The position numbers and the translations under genes were made by a program. Positions 35,986 to 43,711 of a stretch of DNA of 64,000 nt are shown piece after piece (position 1 is the stretch's first letter; every line of letters begins with the position of its first letter). The notes below the pieces were generated by a model that worked only from the letters and a program-made list of their open reading frames with translations, ran no database searches and was not told the DNA's origin. The stretch is taken from assembly GCA_964458705.1 (NCBI GenBank), contig CAYWKD010000020.1, positions 1 through 64,000 of the forward strand. Reading direction: 5' to 3'. The stretch is from JAAUTG01 sp964458705. Lineage in GTDB: Bacteria; Bacteroidota; Bacteroidia; Chitinophagales; Saprospiraceae.

Positions 35986-37332
35986 ATGAAACAACGCTTA
36001 GTTAATTGGTTGAAGCTCTGTTTAGGGCTTGTTATTATTTTTACTTTTATTTTACTAATTGCTCCTCCGTTACTTAGTAGCAAAATCAAAACGAATATTG
36101 AGCAACAGGACATAGATGCTAGTGCTTTATTTTACACAGANNNNNNNNNNNNNNNNNNNNNNNNNNNNNNNNNNNNNNNNNNNNNNNNNNNNNNNNNNNN
36201 NNNNNNNNNNNNNNNNNNNNNNNNNNNNNNNNNNNNNNNNCTAGATGAGGTTGACGAAGTAGTATCATTACCATCCGAACAATCAGATTTTGGAGAGGCT
36301 CGCTTCAAATGGGGCTATATGAACAAAAATGGTAACTTAGTTATCCCTGCCCATTTCGATGATGCACGTAATTTCACCAATGGCTTAGCTGCCGTTCAAG
36401 TCAAGGGGAACTGGGGTTTCATTGATAAGCAAGGCAGAACAATCATAGAACCACAGTACAAAGGAGTTTGGGCATTTAAAGATGGATTGGCAAGAGTGGA
36501 GACTTGGGAGGAAAAAATGGGTTTTATTAATGTTGCTGGCAAAATGGCCATTTCAACCAACTATCAAGAAGTCAAGGATTTTTACAATGGCTTGGCAAGA
36601 GTAAAAGATCAAGGAGTATATGGCTATATTAATAAACAAGGAAAATTAATCATTCCCTTTAGTTATGCTAGTGCATCTGACTTTCAAGATGGCTTCGCCA
36701 AAGTCAAACGCCTAGTTAAGTACGGTCTGATTAACACGGACGGTCAGTTAATTATACCCGAAACGTATAGTCAGCTGTATTTGCCTTCAAATAATTTGGT
36801 TCGTGCAAAAAAGGAAGAGAAATACGGATTTTTGAATACATCAGGTGAGCTAGTTATTCCTTTTCAGTACGACCAAGCAACAGACTTTGAAAACGGAATA
36901 GCTGCCGTTAAAAAAAAGAGGCTATACGGTCTAATTGATACCCTTGGAAACGAAATAAAAGCACCGTTCTTTGATCGAGCTTGGTACGGTAATGAAGGTA
37001 ACTGGCTTGTCGAAAAAGCAGGTCGTTTTGGAGCAGTTAACTCAAAAGGCGAATACATTATTCCCGCCATTTATGAACAATTACTTCCGTTCTCGGAAGG
37101 TCGGACGCTATACAAGCAAGATATGCTTTGGGGAATTATTGACACTTCGGGCAGACGTATCACATCCGCACAGTATGGCTTAGGATGGGCATTTAGAGAA
37201 GGCTTGGCGAGAGTGGCTTTTTATGAAGGCATTGGTTTTGTAAACGCCGAAGGCGGAGTGAGTATTCCTCCTAAATTTATGGATAGCCGAGATTTCTCGG
37301 AAGGACTAGCACGCGTGCAAGTAGGCAATTAA
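35986..37332 (+). CDS. WG-repeat membrane-anchored protein interrupted by an assembly gap
   Basis: The 5' part (51 complete codons) encodes a single N-terminal transmembrane anchor (CLGLVIIFTFILLIAP) and then a 100-N gap. The 3' part has ten WG repeats of about 32 residues each, in the form (W/Y)GFI(D/N)xxGxxVIPxxYDxAxxFxxGLAxV (the canonical DUF 'WG' β-hairpin). Such repeats are common in Saprospiria and function in unknown protein interactions. The frame across the gap is artificial unless the true gap length happens to be 1 modulo 3. The protein also ends immediately after a repeat (ARVQVGN then TAA), where such proteins usually continue, so an early stop is possible. It is followed by an M28 peptidase gene 34 nt later. 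Confidence 0.7.
   Translation: MKQRLVNWLKLCLGLVIIFTFILLIAPPLLSSKIKTNIEQQDIDASALFYTXXXXXXXXXXXXXXXXXXXXXXXXXXXXXXXXXXLDEVDEVVSLPSEQSDFGEARFKWGYMNKNGNLVIPAHFDDARNFTNGLAAVQVKGNWGFIDKQGRTIIEPQYKGVWAFKDGLARVETWEEKMGFINVAGKMAISTNYQEVKDFYNGLARVKDQGVYGYINKQGKLIIPFSYASASDFQDGFAKVKRLVKYGLINTDGQLIIPETYSQLYLPSNNLVRAKKEEKYGFLNTSGELVIPFQYDQATDFENGIAAVKKKRLYGLIDTLGNEIKAPFFDRAWYGNEGNWLVEKAGRFGAVNSKGEYIIPAIYEQLLPFSEGRTLYKQDMLWGIIDTSGRRITSAQYGLGWAFREGLARVAFYEGIGFVNAEGGVSIPPKFMDSRDFSEGLARVQVGN
36141..36240. other. Assembly gap of exactly 100 N
   Basis: The round size of 100 indicates a scaffolding placeholder for an unknown length rather than a measured gap. It falls inside the WG-repeat gene, between its membrane anchor and its first visible repeats. 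Confidence 0.99.
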
Positions 37333-37366
37333 TCAATTGATTTAACTTATATTTAAAATACAAATC

Positions 37367-38881
37367 ATGAATCATTCCTATCATTTATTTTTTATTATTA
37401 GCTTGCTGAGCATCAACGTAACCTTTGCTCAGCAGCAACTCCCAGAATACAATATTACAAGTCAGGAAGTAGAAGCACAGATGCGTTTTTTAGCATCCGA
37501 TGCCTTGAAAGGTCGCTTGACTGGTGAGGAAGGCAACCGAATTGCAGCCGCTTATATCGCCACTCAATTAGAGGCTTATGGCGTTAAAAAAGTGGAAAAT
37601 ATGGCTACTTACTATCAGCCTGTTAACTTGCAACAAGTTGTGCCAATCAGCCAAGCATCTTTAGACTGGAACAAAACGACTTTTCAGCAAGGCAAAAACT
37701 TAATGATGTTAAGCGGTGAGGGTGGATCAATAAAAGCAAAAGCAGTCTTTGTAGGTGATGGCTGGGTAGATCAAGAAAAAGGTATTGATGACTACGCAGG
37801 GCTAGATGTCGAGGGCAAAATAGTAATTACCAATATTGGTTTGCCAGATAGCAGAGCACCACTTGCTATTATAAAATCTATGCAGCGAAAGCGTGAAATA
37901 GCAGAAGAAAAAGGTGCTGTGGCAGTAATTGAGTTATTCCAACTTGGAAGCAACTACTGGAATATCATAACAAAATACTTCTCCAAGTCGTCTATTCAAC
38001 TAAGTTCGGAAGAAAGAAAAATGAACAGCAAGATTCCATACGGATGGATTTTGGAAGAAGATACCAGTTTTAGTAGCACGATAAAAGAAGGCAAGAAAAC
38101 TAAAATAAAGCTGAGCAACAATGCTTCCGAAGAAAGAACGATTCAATCTGATAATGTAATTGGAGTAATCGAAGGTAATGATACTAAATTGAAGAATGAA
38201 TATGTGGTAATAACAGCTCATTACGATCATGTCGGAGTGGGTGAACAAGGTGGCGGTGCTTATACGGAACAAGACAGCATTTTCAATGGTGCTAGAGATA
38301 ATGCCTTCGGAACGGTTGCTCTATTGAGTACTGCAAAGGCTCTTGCTGCTGCACCTCCCAAACGGTCTATCCTTATTTTAGCAGTAACAGGAGAAGAAAA
38401 AGGACTGCTGGGAAGTAGTTATTATTCGGATCACCCAGTTATTCCATTAGAAAAGACCATCTTCAACTTTAATACGGATGGCGCAGGCTACAACTCAAAA
38501 GATCGAGTAACCATTTTCGGATTGGGCAGAACAGGAGTAGATGAAGAATTAAATAGCGGTGCTGCTGAGTTTGGGCTGAAAGTTAGTGATGATCCTGCTC
38601 CTGAACAAGGACTTTATGATCGTTCAGACAATGTATCTTTTGCAGCTAAAGGCGTGCCAGCGATTACTTTTAGCCCAGGCTTCACGGCTTTCGATGAGGA
38701 AATCATGAAAAATTATCATCAAGTAAGCGATAACCCTGAAACCATAGATTTTGATTATTTGGCTACTTATTGCAAAATTTTTGCTCACACTACTAGACTA
38801 ATTGCTAATAAATCAGAGCGACCATTCTGGAAAGAAGGGGATAAATACGAGGAAGCCGGTAAGGCACTGTACAAGAAATAA
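37367..38881 (+). CDS. M28 family zinc metallopeptidase, exported
   Basis: Signal peptide MNHSYHLFFIISLLSINVTF then AQQQ, followed by an N-terminal segment with an inserted protease-associated-like region (AVFVGDGWVDQEKGIDDYAGLDVEGKI in spirit). The co-catalytic zinc centre is visible: H285 in TAHYDHVGVG, the Asp in GARDNAFG, the Glu pair in GEEKGLLGS, the Asp in NFNTDGAGY and a His near the C-terminus (NYHQVSDNP). This layout matches M28 aminopeptidases and glutaminyl-cyclase-like Bacteroidota enzymes. It lies 34 nt after the WG-repeat gene on the same strand. Probably periplasmic or outer-membrane peptide digestion. Confidence 0.92.
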   Translation: MNHSYHLFFIISLLSINVTFAQQQLPEYNITSQEVEAQMRFLASDALKGRLTGEEGNRIAAAYIATQLEAYGVKKVENMATYYQPVNLQQVVPISQASLDWNKTTFQQGKNLMMLSGEGGSIKAKAVFVGDGWVDQEKGIDDYAGLDVEGKIVITNIGLPDSRAPLAIIKSMQRKREIAEEKGAVAVIELFQLGSNYWNIITKYFSKSSIQLSSEERKMNSKIPYGWILEEDTSFSSTIKEGKKTKIKLSNNASEERTIQSDNVIGVIEGNDTKLKNEYVVITAHYDHVGVGEQGGGAYTEQDSIFNGARDNAFGTVALLSTAKALAAAPPKRSILILAVTGEEKGLLGSSYYSDHPVIPLEKTIFNFNTDGAGYNSKDRVTIFGLGRTGVDEELNSGAAEFGLKVSDDPAPEQGLYDRSDNVSFAAKGVPAITFSPGFTAFDEEIMKNYHQVSDNPETIDFDYLATYCKIFAHTTRLIANKSERPFWKEGDKYEEAGKALYKK

Positions 38882-38898
38882 GCTTTCTGAAAGTTTGA

Positions 38899-38955
38899 TG
38901 TTCAAGGCTCGAAATTTAATGCTAATTGTTTTGAACATTAAACCTTGAACATTAA
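38899..38955. repeat. Intergenic GTTCAAGG/CCTTGAAC inverted repeat with a direct repeat
   Basis: A perfect 9-bp inverted repeat (38899-38907 with 38943-38951) brackets a 35-nt AT-rich interior. A TTGAACATTAAA unit occurs twice in tandem near its right end, with two bases between. I recall similar GTTCAAG-type intergenic hairpins in Bacteroidota genomes. It lies between the M28 peptidase and purE and could act as a terminator-like or transcript-stabilising element. Confidence 0.55.
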
Positions 38956-38960
38956 AAAAT

Positions 38961-39470
38961 ATGAACCAACCTATCATTAGCATCATCATGGGATCAGACT
39001 CTGACCTACCCATTATGCGCCAAGCCGCCGATGTGTTAAAGCAGTTTGAACTTCCTTTTGAATTGACTATTGTTTCAGCGCATCGCACTCCCGATCGGAT
39101 GTTTGATTTCGCCAAGACAGCCCATCAGCGAGGCATACGAGTCATTATTGCTGGAGCTGGTGGTGCAGCCCATCTACCAGGTATGGTGGCATCACTATCG
39201 CCATTACCTATTATTGGAGTTCCGATCAAATCATCCAATTCTATTGATGGTTGGGATTCCATGCTTTCCATCCTTCAAATGCCGAATGGAGTACCCGTAG
39301 CCACCGTTGCAGTCAATGCTGCCCAAAATGCGGGTATATTAGCCGCCCAGATCATTGGTACAAGTGAACCAGCTATTCAACAAAGTGTTATTGCCTACAA
39401 AAAAGCACTGGCGGAAAGCGTAGCTAAAAAATATGAAAAACTGGAAGCAACTGGCTATGAGGCTTACTAA
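38961..39470 (+). CDS. purE: N5-carboxyaminoimidazole ribonucleotide mutase (class I PurE)
   Basis: Converts N5-CAIR, made by PurK (9206-10354), to CAIR in purine synthesis. The CAIR-binding motif GSDSDLPIMRQAADVL and the SAHRTPDRM block are the diagnostic class I residues, including the catalytic His; the region IIAGAGGAAHLPGMVA is also intact. The 169-residue length is normal. It is separated from purK by about 29 kb, so the two steps are not operonic here. It begins immediately after the intergenic hairpin at 38899-38955. The plus-strand neighbour downstream is a response regulator 135 nt away. Confidence 0.96.
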   Translation: MNQPIISIIMGSDSDLPIMRQAADVLKQFELPFELTIVSAHRTPDRMFDFAKTAHQRGIRVIIAGAGGAAHLPGMVASLSPLPIIGVPIKSSNSIDGWDSMLSILQMPNGVPVATVAVNAAQNAGILAAQIIGTSEPAIQQSVIAYKKALAESVAKKYEKLEATGYEAY

Positions 39471-39605
39471 GTAACGATCAAAGATATATCTGCTACAGAT
39501 AGAATAGCTCATTGATTTATGATGGCATCTGTTACACTAATAATGCCATGAGCTGCACACTAGACATGCACGATAAACAGTTTATTGAAACAAAGTCGTT
39601 ACATC

Positions 39606-40019
39606 ATGAAAATACTTATCTGTGAAGATGAAGAAATACTGCTCACTGCTTTGCAGTTCAGAATGCGTAAAGTAGGGTACAAAGCAATTATTGCCAAAAA
39701 TGGGCAGGAGGCTTTGGATATTTTTGAAAAAGAACAAATAGATTTAATAGTAGCTGATATTTTGATGCCTAAAATAACAGGGCTAGAACTCATCAAAAGA
39801 ATAAGAAAGACTCAGCAGAGGCAAGTCCCAATCATCGTTATCTCACCGCTAGAACATGAGGAAGAAATATTAGAGGCATTTGCATTAGGTGCAGATGATT
39901 TTGTAGCAAAACCTTTCAAGCCCAAAGAATTAATTCTACGCATCAAGCGTCTTTTTCAAGCGATTGAATTAGCAGAAAAACGTAAAAAAGACATAATCAC
40001 TGAAACAGATGACCAGTAA
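39606..40019 (+). CDS. Single-domain response regulator (CheY-like)
   Basis: A stand-alone receiver domain of 137 residues: acidic pair E7-D8, phosphoacceptor D51 (VADILMP), S80 as the switch residue and K102 (AKPFKP). There is no output domain, only a short charged tail (EKRKKDIITETDDQ). I start at the ATG at 39606, because the earlier TTG would add seven unrelated residues. No histidine kinase or methyl-accepting gene is adjacent. It precedes hemJ by 38 nt, which suggests cotranscription but gives no clue to the signal. It is a possible shuttle for the orphan kinase elsewhere, but that is speculative. Confidence 0.88.
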   Translation: MKILICEDEEILLTALQFRMRKVGYKAIIAKNGQEALDIFEKEQIDLIVADILMPKITGLELIKRIRKTQQRQVPIIVISPLEHEEEILEAFALGADDFVAKPFKPKELILRIKRLFQAIELAEKRKKDIITETDDQ

Positions 40020-40057
40020 ACTGTTTAATGTTCTAATCAACAAAATATCATTAATCT

Positions 40058-40654
40058 ATGGTCAATGCGCTACTCTTTTTCAAAGCCTTACATGTTGTTG
40101 GTTTTGTTTCTTGGTTTGCAGGTTTGTTCTACTTAGTACGCATTTTTGTCTATTTCAGCGAAGCAGCACTAGAAGACGAACCCGAAAAAAGCATTCTTCA
40201 AAAGAACTTCGGCAAAATGCAATGGCGTGTCTATAAAATCATCTGCAACCCAGCTATGATGATAACATGGACAGTTGGACTCATTATGTTGGGTTTAGGA
40301 CTATACTCCCCAACTGTTCCAAACTACCTATCTATTGAAAATGGTACGCCCGGATGGATGCACCTTAAGTTGTTACTGCTAGTTATAATGACGGGCTATC
40401 ATGTTTGGTGTAAAAGCATCATCAAGCAACTTGAAAATGGGACAAATCAGTACACTCCTTTCCAATTTAGATTATTCAACGAACTGCCGACCCTATTTTT
40501 AGTTTCTATTGCGTATGTCGCTGTTTACGGCAAGTTAGGGCAACTCAACTATTTGTATTTACTGATTGGAATTGCGCTATTCGGTTTATTAATTTATAGG
40601 GGTGCAGTAGCTTACAAAAAGCGCAGGGAGGCATTGGCTCAAACTAACCAATAA
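40058..40654 (+). CDS. hemJ: Protoporphyrinogen IX oxidase HemJ
   Basis: Four-to-five-helix membrane protein of the CopD/HemJ family, oxidising protoporphyrinogen IX to protoporphyrin IX in heme synthesis. The first helix contains the conserved His in FFKALHVVGFVSWFAGLFY, then the WMHLKLLLLVIMTGYHVWC region with the second His and Lys, and a late FNELPTLFLV. Length 198 residues is typical of HemJ. It lies 38 nt after the response-regulator gene and is convergent with the fibronectin-like gene, with an inverted repeat between them. Confidence 0.9.
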   Translation: MVNALLFFKALHVVGFVSWFAGLFYLVRIFVYFSEAALEDEPEKSILQKNFGKMQWRVYKIICNPAMMITWTVGLIMLGLGLYSPTVPNYLSIENGTPGWMHLKLLLLVIMTGYHVWCKSIIKQLENGTNQYTPFQFRLFNELPTLFLVSIAYVAVYGKLGQLNYLYLLIGIALFGLLIYRGAVAYKKRREALAQTNQ

Positions 40655-40664
40655 AAGAGCATAA

Positions 40665-40706
40665 GAGTTAGGATAATCCCAAACAACAAAGAAACTATCC
40701 TAACTC
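40665..40706. terminator. Inverted repeat between convergent genes
   Basis: An 11-bp perfect inverted repeat (40665-40675 with 40696-40706) with a 20-nt loop, between the stops of hemJ (40654) and the minus-strand gene at 40715. There is no long U-run, so it is a weaker, probably bidirectional terminator. Confidence 0.5.
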
Positions 40707-40714
40707 GAAAAGCA

Positions 40715-41149
40715 TTAATCACCAACTTTGTCGGTCTTGGTTGTGGTTGGCTTGGGAGTAGTTGTTGCCTTCAATACTTCTGAATAAGCAATTTCACCAA
40801 GCTCATTTTCATACTTCAACCGATAAAAGTAAGGCTTATCTGCTTCCACTTTCTTGTCGTTGTAGTGGTAAGAAGTGAGCATTTCACTTGTACCCTCACC
40901 TTTTACTTCGTCAACCTTAATAAAATTCTCTTTATCAATACTTCTTTCAATATCGAAAGATTCGTTGTCTTTTTCCCAAACTGTAACCCAGGTAATCTGG
41001 ATGTGTTTTTTGTTGGGAATAACTTTGAAGCTGTGCAATTTTGTACTAGTCACGGATGTCATAGCAATGCTCAGTCCAGCTAGTATCAATACAACTGTAG
41101 TTAAGATAGCCTTAGGGCTACTCTTCAGGTAGTTCAGCAAATGTCGCAT
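40715..41149 (-). CDS. Membrane-anchored fibronectin type III-like protein
   Basis: A basic N-terminus (MRHLLNYLKSSPK) and one transmembrane helix (AILTTVVLILAGLSIAM), then a single module that ends in an acidic/Thr-Pro tail. The module contains SFDIERSIDKENFIKVDEV, GEGTSEMLTSYHYNDK and PYFYRLKYENELGEIAYSE, the form of FN3-like domains that precede sorting domains in T9SS cargo proteins (ERSxDGxxFxxIxxVxGxGT...YYRLKxxDxDGxxxYS). Here it is stripped of any sorting domain and fixed to the membrane. It is convergent with hemJ and divergent from the OmpA-like gene. Role unknown. Confidence 0.78.
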   Translation of the reverse strand: MRHLLNYLKSSPKAILTTVVLILAGLSIAMTSVTSTKLHSFKVIPNKKHIQITWVTVWEKDNESFDIERSIDKENFIKVDEVKGEGTSEMLTSYHYNDKKVEADKPYFYRLKYENELGEIAYSEVLKATTTPKPTTTKTDKVGD

Positions 41150-41346
41150 AAAGTAAATATTTTTTAATTTAAAAATGATACCTATTGATCTACAAACTAG
41201 AACACATAAGTATTTATTTAATACAAATATAAAGATTAAATTAATACTTCGCAGAAAAATATATCTAAGATGCTACTCAAAATCCAAATTTTTCAATCAC
41301 AAATGCTGAGACAAGCACAATCACACACTATCTATATTCATAACTT
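41150..41346. other. AT-rich intergenic stretch
   Basis: Between the divergent FN3-like and OmpA-like genes; no ORF of note or hairpin. It runs into the promoter of the OmpA-like gene at 41347-41378. Confidence 0.4.
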
Positions 41347-41378
41347 TTGATTAACCTTTCGTTAGTTTTGTATCTTTG
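41347..41378 (+). promoter_or_regulatory. Candidate promoter for the OmpA-like gene
   Basis: TTG at 41347-41349, 21 nt spacer, TATCTTTG at 41371-41378, a good TAnnTTTG match. It is 75 nt before the ATG at 41454. Confidence 0.55.
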
Positions 41379-41453
41379 ACTTGACGACTCACAAAAATAT
41401 TTTGTGAGGCTATCAAATCTATTTACATTTAGATTCGAAATAAACTAATCATT

Positions 41454-42317
41454 ATGAGAGCATTTCTCATTTTTCTACTCTTCATCCTGTATGCCATCGG
41501 AGCTAGATGGTATTATGTTTGCCAAATCAAGGGTTTATGTGAAGAAACAGGACGTCCTACAACATTAACTTTATCAGATGAAGCAGGCAAGACAATATTA
41601 AAAGACTACGAAGAATTTTACTTTGAACCTACAAAAATCAGTCCTGAACTATCAGAAGATAATGTGGCATTTTTAGATGGAGTGGCAGAATATTTAAAAA
41701 ACACGGATAGTCAAAACCTAACCATCACAGGCTTTTATCGCCCGAGTGAGCAAAATATTACTTCGGGATATTTTGAAAATATTGGTGTAGCACGAGCAGA
41801 TCGAATTCGCTCTTTACTGATAAGAAGAGGAATTGATGAAGATAGAATGACTTTAGACTATACAGAAACAAATACAGAAGCACTCACCGAGCCAATAGAT
41901 TTTCGTTCTTTCAATGCAACTAAACCTACTGAATTTGATAAAACGGCTTTCGTATTTACGAACATGACTTATTCTGATGCCAATTTTGAATACAACTCAG
42001 CGGACTTTCAGCCAGGTGAGCAGTTCAAGGCTTATGCAGATTCTGTTGGTACTTATCTGAATCTCAATCCAAATAAATCTTTGATTATTGTAGGGCATAC
42101 AGATAGCATAGGCAGTGATGCTTACAATGATCCGCTAGGTCTAAAACGAGCGGAGAATGCAAGAGGATATTTTATTGAAGTACTAGAAGTTGAGAATCCA
42201 ATTACAGTACAAACAATGGGGAAAAAAAGACCTGTCGCTCCTAACTCCAATCCTAACGGAACCGACAATCCCGAAGGACGCCAAAAAAATCGTCGCGTAA
42301 ATTTTATTATTGAATAG
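41454..42317 (+). CDS. Membrane protein with two OmpA-like domains
   Basis: The N-terminus is a transmembrane helix or uncleaved signal anchor (FLIFLLFILYAIGARWYYVC) with Cys residues in CQIKGLC, then two tandem OmpA-like modules. The first (about residues 55-140) is degenerate: YFEPTKISPELSEDNVAFLDG, LTITGFYRPSE, GVARADRIRSLLIRRGI. The second (about residues 175-287) is canonical: FEYNSADFQPGEQFKAYADS, IIVGHTDSIGSDAYNDPLGL, KRAENARGYF. The second carries the Asp/Arg pair that binds diaminopimelate in peptidoglycan. A helix-hairpin-helix coiled-coil protein follows 77 nt later on the same strand, and the two may form an envelope-spanning module. An outer-membrane location is possible only if the N-terminus is cleaved. 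Confidence 0.84.
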   Translation: MRAFLIFLLFILYAIGARWYYVCQIKGLCEETGRPTTLTLSDEAGKTILKDYEEFYFEPTKISPELSEDNVAFLDGVAEYLKNTDSQNLTITGFYRPSEQNITSGYFENIGVARADRIRSLLIRRGIDEDRMTLDYTETNTEALTEPIDFRSFNATKPTEFDKTAFVFTNMTYSDANFEYNSADFQPGEQFKAYADSVGTYLNLNPNKSLIIVGHTDSIGSDAYNDPLGLKRAENARGYFIEVLEVENPITVQTMGKKRPVAPNSNPNGTDNPEGRQKNRRVNFIIE

Positions 42318-42394
42318 CAAAAAATTAATTTAGTCTAATAAATGCTATTTATTGCTTTTATCAGACTAAACTTACTGCTTGACTCTTATACATT

Positions 42395-43591
42395 ATGGAA
42401 AACATTAATTTTAATGACATTGATTTATTCGCCCGATTAACGAGCGAAGATAGCTTAGCCATTCTCCTCTTTTTGTTAGGAGCTTATCTCTTAGGGTTCT
42501 TGACTGGTTGGGTTGCGAGAGGCAGAAAAGTCAGAACCCTGAAAAAAGAAGTAAAAGCTAAGGAAACTGCCCTCCAAGAGCAGCAGTCCAAGTTGGACGA
42601 GTTGCATAGTGAAATGCAGAAAAAAGAGGAAGACTTGAAAAAAGTGAAGCTAGATTTAGACGATGCTTACACAAGACATCAAGTCTTAGAAACGGATAAA
42701 CGTCAATTAGAAATAGATAGAGATACAATCATCGACGACCACAGAAAGCTAAAAACGAGCAATCAAGCCTATGCAGATACTATTGAAGACCTACAGGCTC
42801 AGGTAGCCAATATGAGAGAGCAAGAAAGGCAGCTAGTCGCTCAACTACAACAAACCAAAAACAACAGTGGAGATGTCGCTCAACTGCAGCAACTTTACAA
42901 CGCTACCCTCAACAAATTAGGTACATTAGAAGAAAAAGTTAATCGTTTAGAGATGGACAATACTAGCCTGCGTTCTGGTCTAAAGCAAGATAAGAACCTT
43001 GCTCCTGATAGCTTTGATGAACAAAACATCTTAGCAAGACTAAGTGACAAAGCGATCCTATCGCAGCGTATCGAACCAAGCCCTGAGCTTCTTAAAAATG
43101 ACTTGACGCTCATCAATGGCATCGGTCCTTTTATTGAGAAAAAACTCAATAGCATTGGAATTGGTACTTATGCAGATATAGCTAGTTGGTCAGATGCTGA
43201 TATTGAACGAGTAACGAAAGATATTCAGTTCTTTCCTGGAAGAATAAAACAGGACAACTGGGTCGGGCAGGCGGAAGCTCTGCAAAAAAAGGCGAAAACT
43301 CCACAAGACATTTTGCAAGAGAGCCTTGGCGAAAACGATCCGAAAAATTTAAAAATCATCGAAGGCATAGGTCCTAAAACAGAAGCTGTATTAAAAGAAG
43401 GTGGAATTCGTAACTGGGTAGAACTAGCCAATGCTGATGTAGAACAATTAAAAGCAATTCTAAAAGCACAAGGCACACCTTACGACATGCTCAATCCATC
43501 TACTTGGCCAGAACAAGCGCGACTAGCCGCCAACGCAGAGTGGGACAGATTGAAACAATACCAAGATTATTTGATTGGAGGAATAGAATAA
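42395..43591 (+). CDS. Membrane-anchored coiled-coil protein with two helix-hairpin-helix motifs
   Basis: A transmembrane helix (about residues 20-40: LAILLFLLGAYLLGFLTGW), then a long heptad-rich coiled coil (residues 45-200), and a C-terminal part with two HhH units, NGIGPFIEKKLNSIGIGTYADIA and EGIGPKTEAVLKEGGIRNWVELA, about 80 residues apart. The same HhH pairing occurs in predicted flap-endonuclease-like proteins (DUF4332-type), where nuclease residues are absent, so this is more likely a DNA- or protein-binding scaffold. It follows the double-OmpA gene by 77 nt, and this gene order is familiar to me in Bacteroidota. If membrane-anchored with the HhH end in the cytoplasm it could tether DNA to the envelope; that is inference. 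Confidence 0.78.
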   Translation: MENINFNDIDLFARLTSEDSLAILLFLLGAYLLGFLTGWVARGRKVRTLKKEVKAKETALQEQQSKLDELHSEMQKKEEDLKKVKLDLDDAYTRHQVLETDKRQLEIDRDTIIDDHRKLKTSNQAYADTIEDLQAQVANMREQERQLVAQLQQTKNNSGDVAQLQQLYNATLNKLGTLEEKVNRLEMDNTSLRSGLKQDKNLAPDSFDEQNILARLSDKAILSQRIEPSPELLKNDLTLINGIGPFIEKKLNSIGIGTYADIASWSDADIERVTKDIQFFPGRIKQDNWVGQAEALQKKAKTPQDILQESLGENDPKNLKIIEGIGPKTEAVLKEGGIRNWVELANADVEQLKAILKAQGTPYDMLNPSTWPEQARLAANAEWDRLKQYQDYLIGGIE

Positions 43592-43711
43592 AAATTCATA
43601 TCCTCAAGCATAAAAAAGTATCGAACAACGAATCCACTGTTCTTTTCGGTATCTAACAATAGCAGAAAAATAGTGCTGCCCACAATGTTAATTACTCAAA
43701 ACAAAAAAGAT

